From assembly GCA_040219355.1 (NCBI GenBank), contig JAVJSN010000014.1:186001-250000 (forward strand): DNA of 64,000 bases, in the 5' to 3' direction. A model generated the notes under the pieces. That model searched no databases and was not told where the DNA came from. It saw only the letters and a list, made by a program, of their open reading frames with translations. Both the position numbers and the translations under genes were made by a program. Positions 1 to 7,563 of this stretch are shown here, in pieces. The number at the start of each line of letters is the position of its first letter. Position 1 is the first letter of the stretch. This DNA is from MH13 sp040219355. GTDB lineage: Bacteria; Pseudomonadota; Alphaproteobacteria; Rhizobiales; MH13.

Positions 1-1
1 T

Positions 2-763
2 GGCTTTCTGCCTGGTTTGATGATCGCCGTTTCACTTATGACCACCGCCATCCTCATTGCCTGGATAATGGGTTATGGTGAACGTCAGCCGTTCAGCCTT
101 GGTCCGTGGGCGCGCGGTGTCGGCTATGCTCTTTGGCGTGCTTCGCTCTCGCTGTTCATGCCAGTGATCATTCTGGGCGGCATATTTGGCGGTATCTTTA
201 CCGCCACTGAGGCCGCTGTTGTTGCCGTGTTCTACGCGCTTTTCTTGAGCCTGGTTGTTTATCGCGAGATCAGTCTGCGCGACCTGCCGCGCATCTTTGC
301 AAGCGCCGCCATCACCTCATCGGTGGTGATGATTATTGTTGCCTTCGCCGCCATGTTTGCCTTCGGCTTGCACCTGCTGCGTGCGCCGCAACAGCTCGGC
401 AATCTGCTGACCACGATCACCGAAAACCCCATCCTATTTCTGCTGCTCGTAAACCTCTTCCTGCTCATCGTTGGTATGTTCATGGAGACGTTCGCGGCTA
501 TTGTTATCCTTGGCCCGATCCTTTCACCGATTGCGGCAAGCTACGGCATCGATCCGGTTCATTTCGGCCTGATTATGATCGTCAACCTGGCCGTCGGCAT
601 GGTGACGCCGCCGGTCGGTGTCAATCTGTTCATCGCCTGCGGAATAGCGCGCATCAGCATGGAGCAACTGATGCGTCCGTTGGCGATCTTCCTGGGTGTG
701 CTCATCATTAACCTGATGATCATCACCTACGTGCCGAGCATCTCGCTCGCACTGCTCCGCTAA
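2..763 (+). CDS. TRAP transporter large permease (DctM-like), 5' end outside window
   Basis: This is the C-terminal part, about 253 residues, of the large (12-TM type) membrane subunit of a tripartite ATP-independent periplasmic transporter. It uses an ion gradient to import a ligand delivered by a DctP-type binding protein. The frame is open from the first bases and reads GFLPGLMIAV, the conserved loop of DctM proteins, so the gene begins upstream of the window. The rest is a run of hydrophobic helices with the family motifs GGIFGGIFTATEAAVVAVFY near residue 60 and NLAVGMVTPPVGVNLFIACG near residue 195. The stop is followed 25 bases later by the binding-protein gene on the same strand, so the two are probably co-transcribed. 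The substrate cannot be read from the sequence. The family call is secure. Confidence 0.93.
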   Translation, partial: GFLPGLMIAVSLMTTAILIAWIMGYGERQPFSLGPWARGVGYALWRASLSLFMPVIILGGIFGGIFTATEAAVVAVFYALFLSLVVYREISLRDLPRIFASAAITSSVVMIIVAFAAMFAFGLHLLRAPQQLGNLLTTITENPILFLLLVNLFLLIVGMFMETFAAIVILGPILSPIAASYGIDPVHFGLIMIVNLAVGMVTPPVGVNLFIACGIARISMEQLMRPLAIFLGVLIINLMIITYVPSISLALLR

Positions 764-788
764 AACCAAAACTGGGAGTATCGACCGC

Positions 789-1778
789 ATGACCATCAAA
801 ACGACCCTCATAGGGGCCGCCGTCGCCTTTGCTTGCACCACGGGTGCTGCGCAGGCGCAAACCTACACCATGACGCTAGCCCATGTGCTCAGCGACTCAA
901 GCCCCTATCAAGTAATCCTGGAAGAATTCAAAAGCCTGATCGAAGAGCGTTCCGGCGGCGATATCGCGGTGGAAATCCAATGCTGCGGCCAGGCAGGTAA
1001 CGAAACCCGCGCCATTCAATCCATGCGCACAGGCATTCTGACCGGCGGCTTTGTCGGCGGCTCGACGCTGGAAAACGTTGTGCCGGCCTATCGCGTGCTG
1101 TCACTGCCTTATCTTTTTGAAGACAAGGCGCAGGCCTACGAAATCCTGCAAAGCGAGATGGGTCGCGAAATGCTCGACCTGCTTGGTGAGTTCGACATGT
1201 ACGGCCTAGGCTTCGGCTCGATCTATGAGCGCTCAGTGGCGGCCAAAGAACCAGCACGCGTCGAAACCATCGAAGACATGCAGGGGCTGAAAATCCGCGT
1301 CCTACCGACCCCTGGCTTCGTGGAAGCCTACAATGCGATGGGCACACAACCGACACCCATGTCCTATGGTGAGCTGTTCATGGCGATCCAGAACAATGTC
1401 GTTGACGCGCTGGAGATTTCGCCCGACGCCATCGTCGCGGATGGCTTTTATGAGACGGTCAACAGCTACACGATGACCCGCGCGCACCAGTCGACGACGG
1501 TGTTCGTGCTGTCAGAGAGCTGGTGGGCTGGCTTGCCTGCTGATGTTCAGGCGATGATCCAGACGGCTGCCGATGATGCCATTGCTGTTGGTATTGAAGC
1601 CCATGATCGCTTGGCTGACGAAGGATTGGAAACGGCCCGCGCAGCTGGCGTTGAAATCATCGAGCCAGACCTTGGTCCGTTCATGGAAGCGGCGCGTCAG
1701 AGCTGGGATGTTATCCTCGCCGATCAGCCAGAAGCAACCGAGTTCAAGGACCGCTTCGAAGCCTTTATGGCGCAGTAA
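789..1778 (+). CDS. TRAP transporter substrate-binding protein (DctP family)
   Basis: A periplasmic ligand-binding protein of 329 residues that feeds the TRAP permease encoded just upstream. An N-terminal signal peptide of about 23 residues ends in AQA, followed by the mature start QTYTMTLAHV. The body has typical DctP features: LSLPYLFEDKAQAYEIL, the ligand-contacting stretch LKIRVLPTPGFVEAYNAMG, where the arginine usually pairs with a carboxylate, and PMSYGELFMAIQNNVVDALE. The ATG follows a GGGAG ribosome site about 10 bases upstream. A strong hairpin terminator lies just after the stop. The family arginine suggests an organic or sugar acid ligand; that is inference. The binding protein comes after the large permease gene here. 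Confidence 0.95.
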   Translation: MTIKTTLIGAAVAFACTTGAAQAQTYTMTLAHVLSDSSPYQVILEEFKSLIEERSGGDIAVEIQCCGQAGNETRAIQSMRTGILTGGFVGGSTLENVVPAYRVLSLPYLFEDKAQAYEILQSEMGREMLDLLGEFDMYGLGFGSIYERSVAAKEPARVETIEDMQGLKIRVLPTPGFVEAYNAMGTQPTPMSYGELFMAIQNNVVDALEISPDAIVADGFYETVNSYTMTRAHQSTTVFVLSESWWAGLPADVQAMIQTAADDAIAVGIEAHDRLADEGLETARAAGVEIIEPDLGPFMEAARQSWDVILADQPEATEFKDRFEAFMAQ

Positions 1779-1797
1779 CTCGAAGCGTCAAAAACTT

Positions 1798-1827
1798 GGA
1801 AAGGGCGGTCCAAAGGGCCGCCCTTTT
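1798..1827. terminator. Rho-independent terminator, probably bidirectional
   Basis: A nine-base stem, AAAGGGCGG pairing with CCGCCCTTT, closes a short loop and is followed by TTTTT on the + strand. It ends the TRAP operon. It also lies just beyond the stop of the opposite-strand GH31 gene and could serve both directions. Confidence 0.8.
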
Positions 1828-1843
1828 TCGTGCTCAGCTTTGT

Positions 1844-3862
1844 TTAGATCAAGCCAACATTGCTGCCAGCCCGTTTAAAAACGGGGATATGTTCGAGCGG
1901 TGCATCGACGGAGAGGGTTTGGCCACCGTGATAGTGTGTGCCTGACCAAGCGTCTTCCCAGTCGGTGCCCATGGGCAAGTAAACCTCACGACTCGTCCTT
2001 CCGGCTTCCAGAATGGGTGCCACTAGCAAATCAGGACCAAGCAAATAGCTGTCCTCCTGCGACCAGCTGGCCGGGTCATCGGGGAAGCCGAACAGGAGCG
2101 GACGCATAACTGGCGCACCAGTGGCGCTTGCCTCGGCGCGGCAGATTTTCAGATAGGGTTTTAGCCGTTCACGCAGATGCATATACCGTTCCAGGATTGC
2201 GTAAACGTCCTCGCCGAATGACCAGACTTCATTGTCGGCACCACCGAATGAAAACAGCTCGCCAAACCGCTCGTCGCGCGAAGCATCTTTGCGGAATCCG
2301 TGCAGGCGGAAGATTGGGCAAAGCGCGCCAAACTGGAACCATCGGATCAGCAGTTCGTGGAACGCTGGATCGTTCACGTCACCGCCCTTGAACCCACCGA
2401 TATCGGTCGTCCACCAAGGGATACCGCTCATCGCCATGTTGAGGCCCGCACGGATCTGACAGCGGAAGTCAGCAAAAGTCGATTTGACGTCGCCTGACCA
2501 CACCACCACCGGATAGCGCTGCGTGCCGAGCCAGGCTGAGCGCGAGAGCATCAACCCGTCCTTAAAGCCTTCATCCTCGAAGGCGTTGGCATAACCCTTC
2601 TGATGCTCCACCGGGTAGACATTGGCAACGGCCTGACCATCACCTGCCCAGAACCGCAGATTGTCGCGGTGCATGGGGTACATTTCAGGCTCGTTGGCAT
2701 CCAGCCAAAACGCATGAATGCCATGATCGGCGTAGCCTTGTTTGACGCGCGACCAATGAAACGCCCGCGCGTCGGGATGGGTAGCATCGTAATAGGCAAG
2801 TGCATTCATCGCGTCGGGTTCACGGTCGTAAAAAATCATGCCATCCAGCGCGCCGCGTTTGCTCTGCACCATCCACCCATTGTCGTGCAGCTCTCCCCAG
2901 GTTTCAGCGTTGGCGTTCACCGACGGCCAAACGGACACCATTGGGGTCACGCTCAATGCGCGCAGTTCGGCAACCATGGCCGAGGGATCAGGGAATTCTT
3001 GCGCGTTGAACTGCCATTCGCCCATCTTCGTCCAATGGAAGAAATCGATCACCAGGCAGTCAAGTGGCAAACCCCGGCGTTTGTGCTCGCGGGCGACTTC
3101 CAGCACTTCCTCTTGCGTTTTGTAGCGCAGCTTGCATTGCCAGAAGCCGAGCGCCCAATCAGGCAGTTGCGGCGGTTTGCCGGTGAGGTTGGTATAATCG
3201 TCCAGAATAGCTGCGGGTGTTTCACCAGCGATGACAACGTAGTCTAGTTGCTCTGTTGCCTCCATTGCCCAAAGCGTGCGGTTTTCAGCCAGCTCGACAC
3301 GACCAACACCTGGATTGTTCCAGATCAGTCCATAGCCTCGCGACGACACTAAGAAGGGAATGCTGATCTCCGTGTTGGCCTGTGCCAAATCGATGACGCA
3401 GCCCTTTTGGTCAAACTTTCCGTGCTGGTGCTGACCTAGCCCGAAAAACTGCTCGCTATCCTGAGCTTTGAAGCGTTGCTCCACGTTCCAAAGATCACCC
3501 TCTTTGGCCCTGTAGTGGCGGGTGCCAGGCCAGAGAATATGGGGCATTTCTTCTTCAAGGAGCAGTCCGCCGGTGACGGCGTTAAGGAAGCGTAACTCGA
3601 GCGCTGGCCCCATGCCACGGGGGAGCAGCCGCAGTTCAGCGCGCAGGTGACCATTGGTTAAAACAGCTGCGCCATCGTCAATGTCCCAAGAGATGCTCGG
3701 CGCCTTGGTAGCCAAGAGCGCGGAGATTGCATGCTCATTGATTGTGCGATTGCGCGTTGTGCGAACCCGCGCGCCATTGGTTCCGCATGGCTCCAGCCAC
3801 ATCGTTTCGCCGCCCAGACGGGCAACAATTCTGTCGCCACTCCGTTCAAACACTTTTGGCAT
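1844..3862 (-). CDS. GH31 glycoside hydrolase, alpha-xylosidase type (paralog 1)
   Basis: A retaining family-31 glycosidase of 672 residues, likely cleaving alpha-xylosyl or alpha-glucosyl groups from the non-reducing end. No signal peptide is seen, so it should act in the cytoplasm on imported oligosaccharides. The beta-barrel core begins near LPDWALGFWQCKLRY (about residue 234). The nucleophile is the Asp of FWLDANEPEM (about residue 388) and the acid/base is the Asp of VVWSGDVKS (about residue 458), followed by WWTTDIGGF. The start used here (MPKVFERSG) has AAGGAG about 10 bases upstream and aligns with the N-terminus of the second GH31 in this locus. A start 20 codons earlier is open but lacks that support. 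The gene is divergent from xylA across an operator. Its exact sugar specificity is inferred from the xylose isomerase beside it. Confidence 0.9.
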   Translation of the reverse strand: MPKVFERSGDRIVARLGGETMWLEPCGTNGARVRTTRNRTINEHAISALLATKAPSISWDIDDGAAVLTNGHLRAELRLLPRGMGPALELRFLNAVTGGLLLEEEMPHILWPGTRHYRAKEGDLWNVEQRFKAQDSEQFFGLGQHQHGKFDQKGCVIDLAQANTEISIPFLVSSRGYGLIWNNPGVGRVELAENRTLWAMEATEQLDYVVIAGETPAAILDDYTNLTGKPPQLPDWALGFWQCKLRYKTQEEVLEVAREHKRRGLPLDCLVIDFFHWTKMGEWQFNAQEFPDPSAMVAELRALSVTPMVSVWPSVNANAETWGELHDNGWMVQSKRGALDGMIFYDREPDAMNALAYYDATHPDARAFHWSRVKQGYADHGIHAFWLDANEPEMYPMHRDNLRFWAGDGQAVANVYPVEHQKGYANAFEDEGFKDGLMLSRSAWLGTQRYPVVVWSGDVKSTFADFRCQIRAGLNMAMSGIPWWTTDIGGFKGGDVNDPAFHELLIRWFQFGALCPIFRLHGFRKDASRDERFGELFSFGGADNEVWSFGEDVYAILERYMHLRERLKPYLKICRAEASATGAPVMRPLLFGFPDDPASWSQEDSYLLGPDLLVAPILEAGRTSREVYLPMGTDWEDAWSGTHYHGGQTLSVDAPLEHIPVFKRAGSNVGLI

Positions 3863-3915
3863 CCACCGTGTTCTCCTTGTCAGGTTTGCGTGCAGAATAG
3901 GGACGGGTTTGCTTT

Positions 3916-3937
3916 TTGGCAAACGTTTGTATTGACC
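3916..3937. promoter_or_regulatory. LacI-type operator and -35 box between GH31 and xylA
   Basis: The core CAAACGTTTG (3920-3929) is a perfect 10-base palindrome. It continues on the right as GTATT, giving the half-site TTTGTATT seen in two other promoters of this locus. The right arm runs into TTGACC, a good -35 box for xylA, so a bound repressor would block RNA polymerase. A -10 box is not clear. The left arm is degenerate beyond the core. Confidence 0.68.
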
Positions 3938-3996
3938 TGATGGAGATGGCGCGCCATCTTAAAAATTGACTGTATTTTGAAACACAAGGGCTCGAT

Positions 3997-5298
3997 ATGA
4001 CTGACTTTTTCCATGGCATTCCCAAGCTGCGCTATGAAGGCCCTGACAGTCAAAACGAGTTTGCTTTTCGCCACTACAATCCAGAAGAAATGGTGGGCGA
4101 CAAGACGATGCGTGATCATCTACGCTTCGCCGTGGCGTACTGGCACTCCTTTGCTTGGCCGGGTGGGGATCCGTTTGGCGGGCAGACGTTTGAGCGCCCT
4201 TGGTTTGGCGACACGCTGGAGCTTGCCAAATTGAAAGCCGATGTGGCGTTCGAGATGTTTGATATTTTGGATGCGCCATATTTCTGTTTTCACGATGCTG
4301 ATGTGCGGCCAGAAGGCGCTGACTTTGTCGAGAACACCCGCAATCTGGCGTCGATCACAGACTATTTTGCGCAGAAGATGGAAACCTCCTCCACCAAGCT
4401 ACTGTGGGGCACCGCTAACCTCTTCTCCCATCGGCGCTTTATGGCCGGCGCTGCCACCAATCCCGATCCAGATGTTTTTGCCTGGTCCGCCGCAACGGTG
4501 AAGACCTGCATGGATGCCACACACAAGCTGGGCGGTGAGAACTATGTGCTTTGGGGTGGCCGGGAGGGCTATGAAACACTGCTCAATACAGATCTTAGCC
4601 GGGAAGCAGAGCAGGCGGGCCGTTTTCTCACCATGGTGGTGGAGTACAAGCACAAAATAGGTTTTGGCGGTACGATCCTCATTGAGCCAAAGCCGCAAGA
4701 ACCCTCAAAACATCAGTATGATTATGATGTTGCCACGGTCTACGGCTTCCTAAAACGCTTTGGGTTGGAAAACGAAGTCAAGGTAAACATCGAGCAGGGG
4801 CATGCCATCTTGGCTGGTCACTCATTTGAGCATGAGTTGGCGCTGGCGACGTCGCTCGGAATTTTCGGCTCCATCGATATGAACCGCAACGACTATCAGT
4901 CGGGTTGGGACACCGATCAGTTTCCCGATTCCGTGCCCGAAATGGCGCGCGCCTATTATGAAATTCTCAAAAGTGGTGGGTTCTCAACCGGCGGCACAAA
5001 CTTTGACGCCAAGCTACGTCGTCAATCACTTGATCCCGAAGATTTGGTGCTCGCTCACGCAGGCGCCATGGACGTTTGCGCGCGAGCGCTCAAAGCCGCG
5101 TATGCAATGTTTGAAGATGGTAGACTGGAAACAGCGCGCAACGATCGTTACGCCGGTTGGGACGAGCCAGAGAACGCAGCCATGCTAAACTCGGACCTTG
5201 CTAGCATCGAGCAGCGTGTGCGCGATGAGAACATCAATCCGCTGCCGCGCTCCGGCAAACAGGAACGGTTGGAAAACCTCTGGCACCGCTTCGTTTAG
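3997..5298 (+). CDS. xylA: Xylose isomerase
   Basis: A cytoplasmic metalloenzyme converting D-xylose to D-xylulose, the entry step of the isomerase pathway. Its 433 residues match the long (E. coli-type) class II xylose isomerases. The catalytic His and Asp are in YFCFHDADVRPEG (H99, D102). The metal/substrate region LIEPKPQEPSKHQYDYD is near residue 230, and IEQGHAILAGHSFEHELA and GSIDMNRNDYQ follow. AAGGG sits about seven bases before the ATG. The gene is transcribed away from GH31 paralog 1 and its stop overlaps the stop of the convergent LacI gene by four bases. No xylulokinase gene lies in the window, so xylulose must be phosphorylated by a kinase encoded elsewhere. Confidence 0.98.
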   Translation: MTDFFHGIPKLRYEGPDSQNEFAFRHYNPEEMVGDKTMRDHLRFAVAYWHSFAWPGGDPFGGQTFERPWFGDTLELAKLKADVAFEMFDILDAPYFCFHDADVRPEGADFVENTRNLASITDYFAQKMETSSTKLLWGTANLFSHRRFMAGAATNPDPDVFAWSAATVKTCMDATHKLGGENYVLWGGREGYETLLNTDLSREAEQAGRFLTMVVEYKHKIGFGGTILIEPKPQEPSKHQYDYDVATVYGFLKRFGLENEVKVNIEQGHAILAGHSFEHELALATSLGIFGSIDMNRNDYQSGWDTDQFPDSVPEMARAYYEILKSGGFSTGGTNFDAKLRRQSLDPEDLVLAHAGAMDVCARALKAAYAMFEDGRLETARNDRYAGWDEPENAAMLNSDLASIEQRVRDENINPLPRSGKQERLENLWHRFV

Positions 5299-6314
5299 GG
5301 CGCCAGCAGATGCGAACCGCGCAACAGCGCGCGAGGCTCAATCACTTGGCCCTCTAGGTCGTCATCATTTTGCGGTCCGTCGAGCCGTCGGAGCATAACA
5401 GCGCTTAGAAGTTCCGCCACGCGACTGTCTTCTGTGGAGAACGTCGAGAGCGGCGGGGCGGTATGTTCTGACCCTGGAAAGTTCTGGCCACCAAACACTG
5501 AGGCGTCTTCCCCCAATTTCACGCCATGCGTTGCTGCAGCCCGATAGACGCCGAAAGCCAGCGAATCCTGAATGCAGGCCAAGGCCATGCGGCCGCCCGG
5601 CTTGAGCAGGCCCATGGCGGTTTCCTCGCCCATCGCCTCGGTCATCTCAATGCGGTGGGTATACACCTCGGCCAGGCCGGCTTTCAGCGCAGCGCGCTTT
5701 GCGCCAGCTACATAGTTGTCGGCGAAGCGCAGACCTTCGGGCGCCGAGAGAATGTGCAGCGCGTCTGGCCTTGCCGAGACAAGTGCTTCAACAGCTATTT
5801 CACCTGCGCGTGAATAGTCGATCTCCACCCAAGGGTGCTCACGCTCCCAGCCAGTTCGACCAAAGGTCACAAACGGAAAGCCTGTTTCCATCAGATAGGC
5901 AACACGAGGATCATCCTGGCGTGTACGGCCAAGCACAATCGCGTCGGCTAAGCGGTCTTCGACCACCGCGCGGACAATATCGATTTCCTCATCTCGCTCT
6001 TGAGCAGCAAACACTGCAAGACTGCGCCCCGTGCCACGCAATCGCTGATCCAATGTAGAGAGCAGTTCCAGAAAGATGGGGGAGGCGAAACGCTGCTGCG
6101 GTGGAGAAAGCAGAACTGCCACCCGATTGGTGGTTCCCCCTTTCAACGCCCGCGCCATCGCGTTGGGGCGATAGCCCATACGCTGTGCCGCATCGCGAAT
6201 AACGTCAGACGTCTCAGGTTTGACCCGTGGGTCCGCACGCAGGGCACGCGAAACGGTAGAGACATCAAGGCCCAGATGTTCAGCGATATGCTTCAGACCA
6301 ACCCGGTTTGGCAT
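5295..6314 (-). CDS. LacI-family repressor of the xyloside locus
   Basis: A sugar-responsive DNA-binding repressor of 339 residues. The N-terminal LacI helix-turn-helix reads GLKHIAEHLGLDVSTVSRAL (residues 6-25), followed by the hinge helix region RPNAMARALKGG that contacts the minor groove at a central CG or similar step. The remainder is a periplasmic-binding-protein-like ligand domain. It is divergent from the EthD-SDR-GH31-ABC operon, with a near-perfect operator between the two starts. Related operators lie in front of GH31/xylA and of the second ABC operon. The inference is that it represses all of these and its own gene, with a xylose-related inducer. The start has GGGGAGAA upstream. 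The 3' end overlaps xylA by four bases. Confidence 0.93.
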   Translation of the reverse strand: MPNRVGLKHIAEHLGLDVSTVSRALRADPRVKPETSDVIRDAAQRMGYRPNAMARALKGGTTNRVAVLLSPPQQRFASPIFLELLSTLDQRLRGTGRSLAVFAAQERDEEIDIVRAVVEDRLADAIVLGRTRQDDPRVAYLMETGFPFVTFGRTGWEREHPWVEIDYSRAGEIAVEALVSARPDALHILSAPEGLRFADNYVAGAKRAALKAGLAEVYTHRIEMTEAMGEETAMGLLKPGGRMALACIQDSLAFGVYRAAATHGVKLGEDASVFGGQNFPGSEHTAPPLSTFSTEDSRVAELLSAVMLRRLDGPQNDDDLEGQVIEPRALLRGSHLLAP

Positions 6315-6405
6315 CCACGCGTTCTCCCCATAAGCCCGCCAAATCAGCGATTCTGTAGCATCTTCAAGTCGCGTCTTTTACACCGGAAATGATACACTTA
6401 GCAAA

Positions 6406-6427
6406 AATACAAAGGTTTGTATTGACG
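6406..6427. promoter_or_regulatory. LacI-type operator overlapping -35 box, lacI / EthD-SDR-GH31 operon
   Basis: The 18-base palindrome AATACAAA-GG-TTTGTATT (6406-6423) is perfect in both arms. It runs directly into TTGACG (6422-6427), a -35 box for the rightward operon. It is the best copy of the motif also found at 3916 and 19229. It sits between the divergent lacI gene and the EthD gene, so it should give autoregulation as well as control of the operon. Confidence 0.8.
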
Positions 6428-6475
6428 CAAACGCCCATTTATCGTGAAGTGTGACAACGATAATTGGGAGGATGC

Positions 6476-6805
6476 ATGATCAAGCTCGTCGCCCTTGTGC
6501 GCCGCCGACCTGACCTAAGCAAACAGGCATTTGCAGACTATTGGGTCAATGTTCATGCACCGCTCGCCGCTGCCATTCCAGGTATGCGCGGTTACCGTAT
6601 CAACATTGCTGGCGATCCAGGTGATATGCCTGCTGCCGCGTACGATGGTTCAGCCGAAATATGGTTTGACAGCCGCGAGACGATGGACGTCGGCCTGTCG
6701 TCCCCAGAAAACGATATCGCCGCCAAGGACACAGAAAACTTCCTTGAGCATTTGGAATTTCTGGTTGTCGACGAACATGTGATCCTTCCCAAGGGTGCTG
6801 CTTGA
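6476..6805 (+). CDS. EthD-domain protein
   Basis: A small protein of 109 residues with the EthD / dimeric alpha-beta barrel signature: FADYWVNVHAPLAAAIPGMR near the start, then GYRIN, then an acidic SPENDIAAKDTENFLEH region near residue 76. GGGAGG lies five bases before this ATG; an upstream TTG in frame would cover that site and is rejected. EthD proteins are often unassigned accessory or ring-modifying proteins. The fold resembles sugar mutarotases and lactone-processing enzymes, so a role on a sugar or sugar lactone is possible here but unproven. The stop overlaps the start of the next gene (TGATG), so the two are translationally coupled. This is the first gene of the operon. Confidence 0.85.
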   Translation: MIKLVALVRRRPDLSKQAFADYWVNVHAPLAAAIPGMRGYRINIAGDPGDMPAAAYDGSAEIWFDSRETMDVGLSSPENDIAAKDTENFLEHLEFLVVDEHVILPKGAA

Positions 6806-7560
6806 TGGCCGCGCGCATGTTTCCAGTTTCGGGCCGCCATAAGGGTAAGGTCTATGTGATCACCGGTGGCGCTGACGGTATTGGCCGTGCCTGTGCAGAG
6901 CGATTTGCACAAGAGGGCGCGCAGGTGATGATCGCCGATATCAACCCTTTAGGTGCTGGGGTTGCCGATAGCATCGGGGCAGCCTTCCAGCTGACCGATA
7001 TGGCGCAGCCAGAGCAAGTGAGGGCGCTTGCCGCAGCCACAGTGGAGCGCTTTGGCAGGATCGACATCTGGCACAACAATGCTTTCACCGCTGTCTTCAA
7101 ACCCATACATGAACAGACCCTCGAGGAGTTCGACTCCATCACCGGCGTTGGCATTCGCGGTTATTGGATGGGCGCGAAAGTCGCGGTTGAACAGATGCGA
7201 CGTCAAACTGGCAAGGGTGTCATCGTCAACACTGCCTCGGTGCAGAGTTTTGTCGGCGAAAGAGGTTTTTCTGCCTACCAGGCCACCAAAGGCGCGGTCT
7301 TGGCCATGACCCGCTCTCTTGCGGTAGACCACGCGCCAGACATTCGCGCGGTCGCCATCGCGCCAGGATTGATTGAGACCGAAGCCGTAAAAGCCATCCC
7401 TCAGGATGTGATGGGTGAGGTGATAGCGGGAATTCCTGCCGCTCGCGCTGCGCAGCCTGAAGAAGTCGCTGCGGTTGCCGCATTCATAGCCTCAGACGAA
7501 GCCGACTACATGTCTGGAACAGCCGTCATTCTTGATGGTGCCTACCTTGCGATTGGATAA
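6805..7560 (+). CDS. SDR-family oxidoreductase, probable sugar/polyol dehydrogenase
   Basis: A classical short-chain dehydrogenase/reductase of 251 residues using NAD(P). The cofactor glycine motif is TGGADGIG (residues 20-27) and the acidic residue of ADIN (about 45) suggests NAD preference. The catalytic residues are Ser145 in NTASVQS and Tyr158-x3-Lys162 in YQATKG. The usual NNAG reads HNNAF, a mild deviation. The start codon overlaps the EthD stop and the next gene begins three bases after this stop. Its setting with GH31, xylose isomerase and, in the divergent operon, an SMP-30 lactonase suggests oxidation of a sugar to a lactone. The substrate is inference. Confidence 0.9.
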   Translation: MAARMFPVSGRHKGKVYVITGGADGIGRACAERFAQEGAQVMIADINPLGAGVADSIGAAFQLTDMAQPEQVRALAAATVERFGRIDIWHNNAFTAVFKPIHEQTLEEFDSITGVGIRGYWMGAKVAVEQMRRQTGKGVIVNTASVQSFVGERGFSAYQATKGAVLAMTRSLAVDHAPDIRAVAIAPGLIETEAVKAIPQDVMGEVIAGIPAARAAQPEEVAAVAAFIASDEADYMSGTAVILDGAYLAIG

Positions 7561-7563
7561 GTG

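Noticed and set aside
6464..6475. TTG start for the EthD gene four codons upstream
   Set aside because: It would overlap the GGGAGG ribosome site that is correctly spaced for the ATG at 6476.
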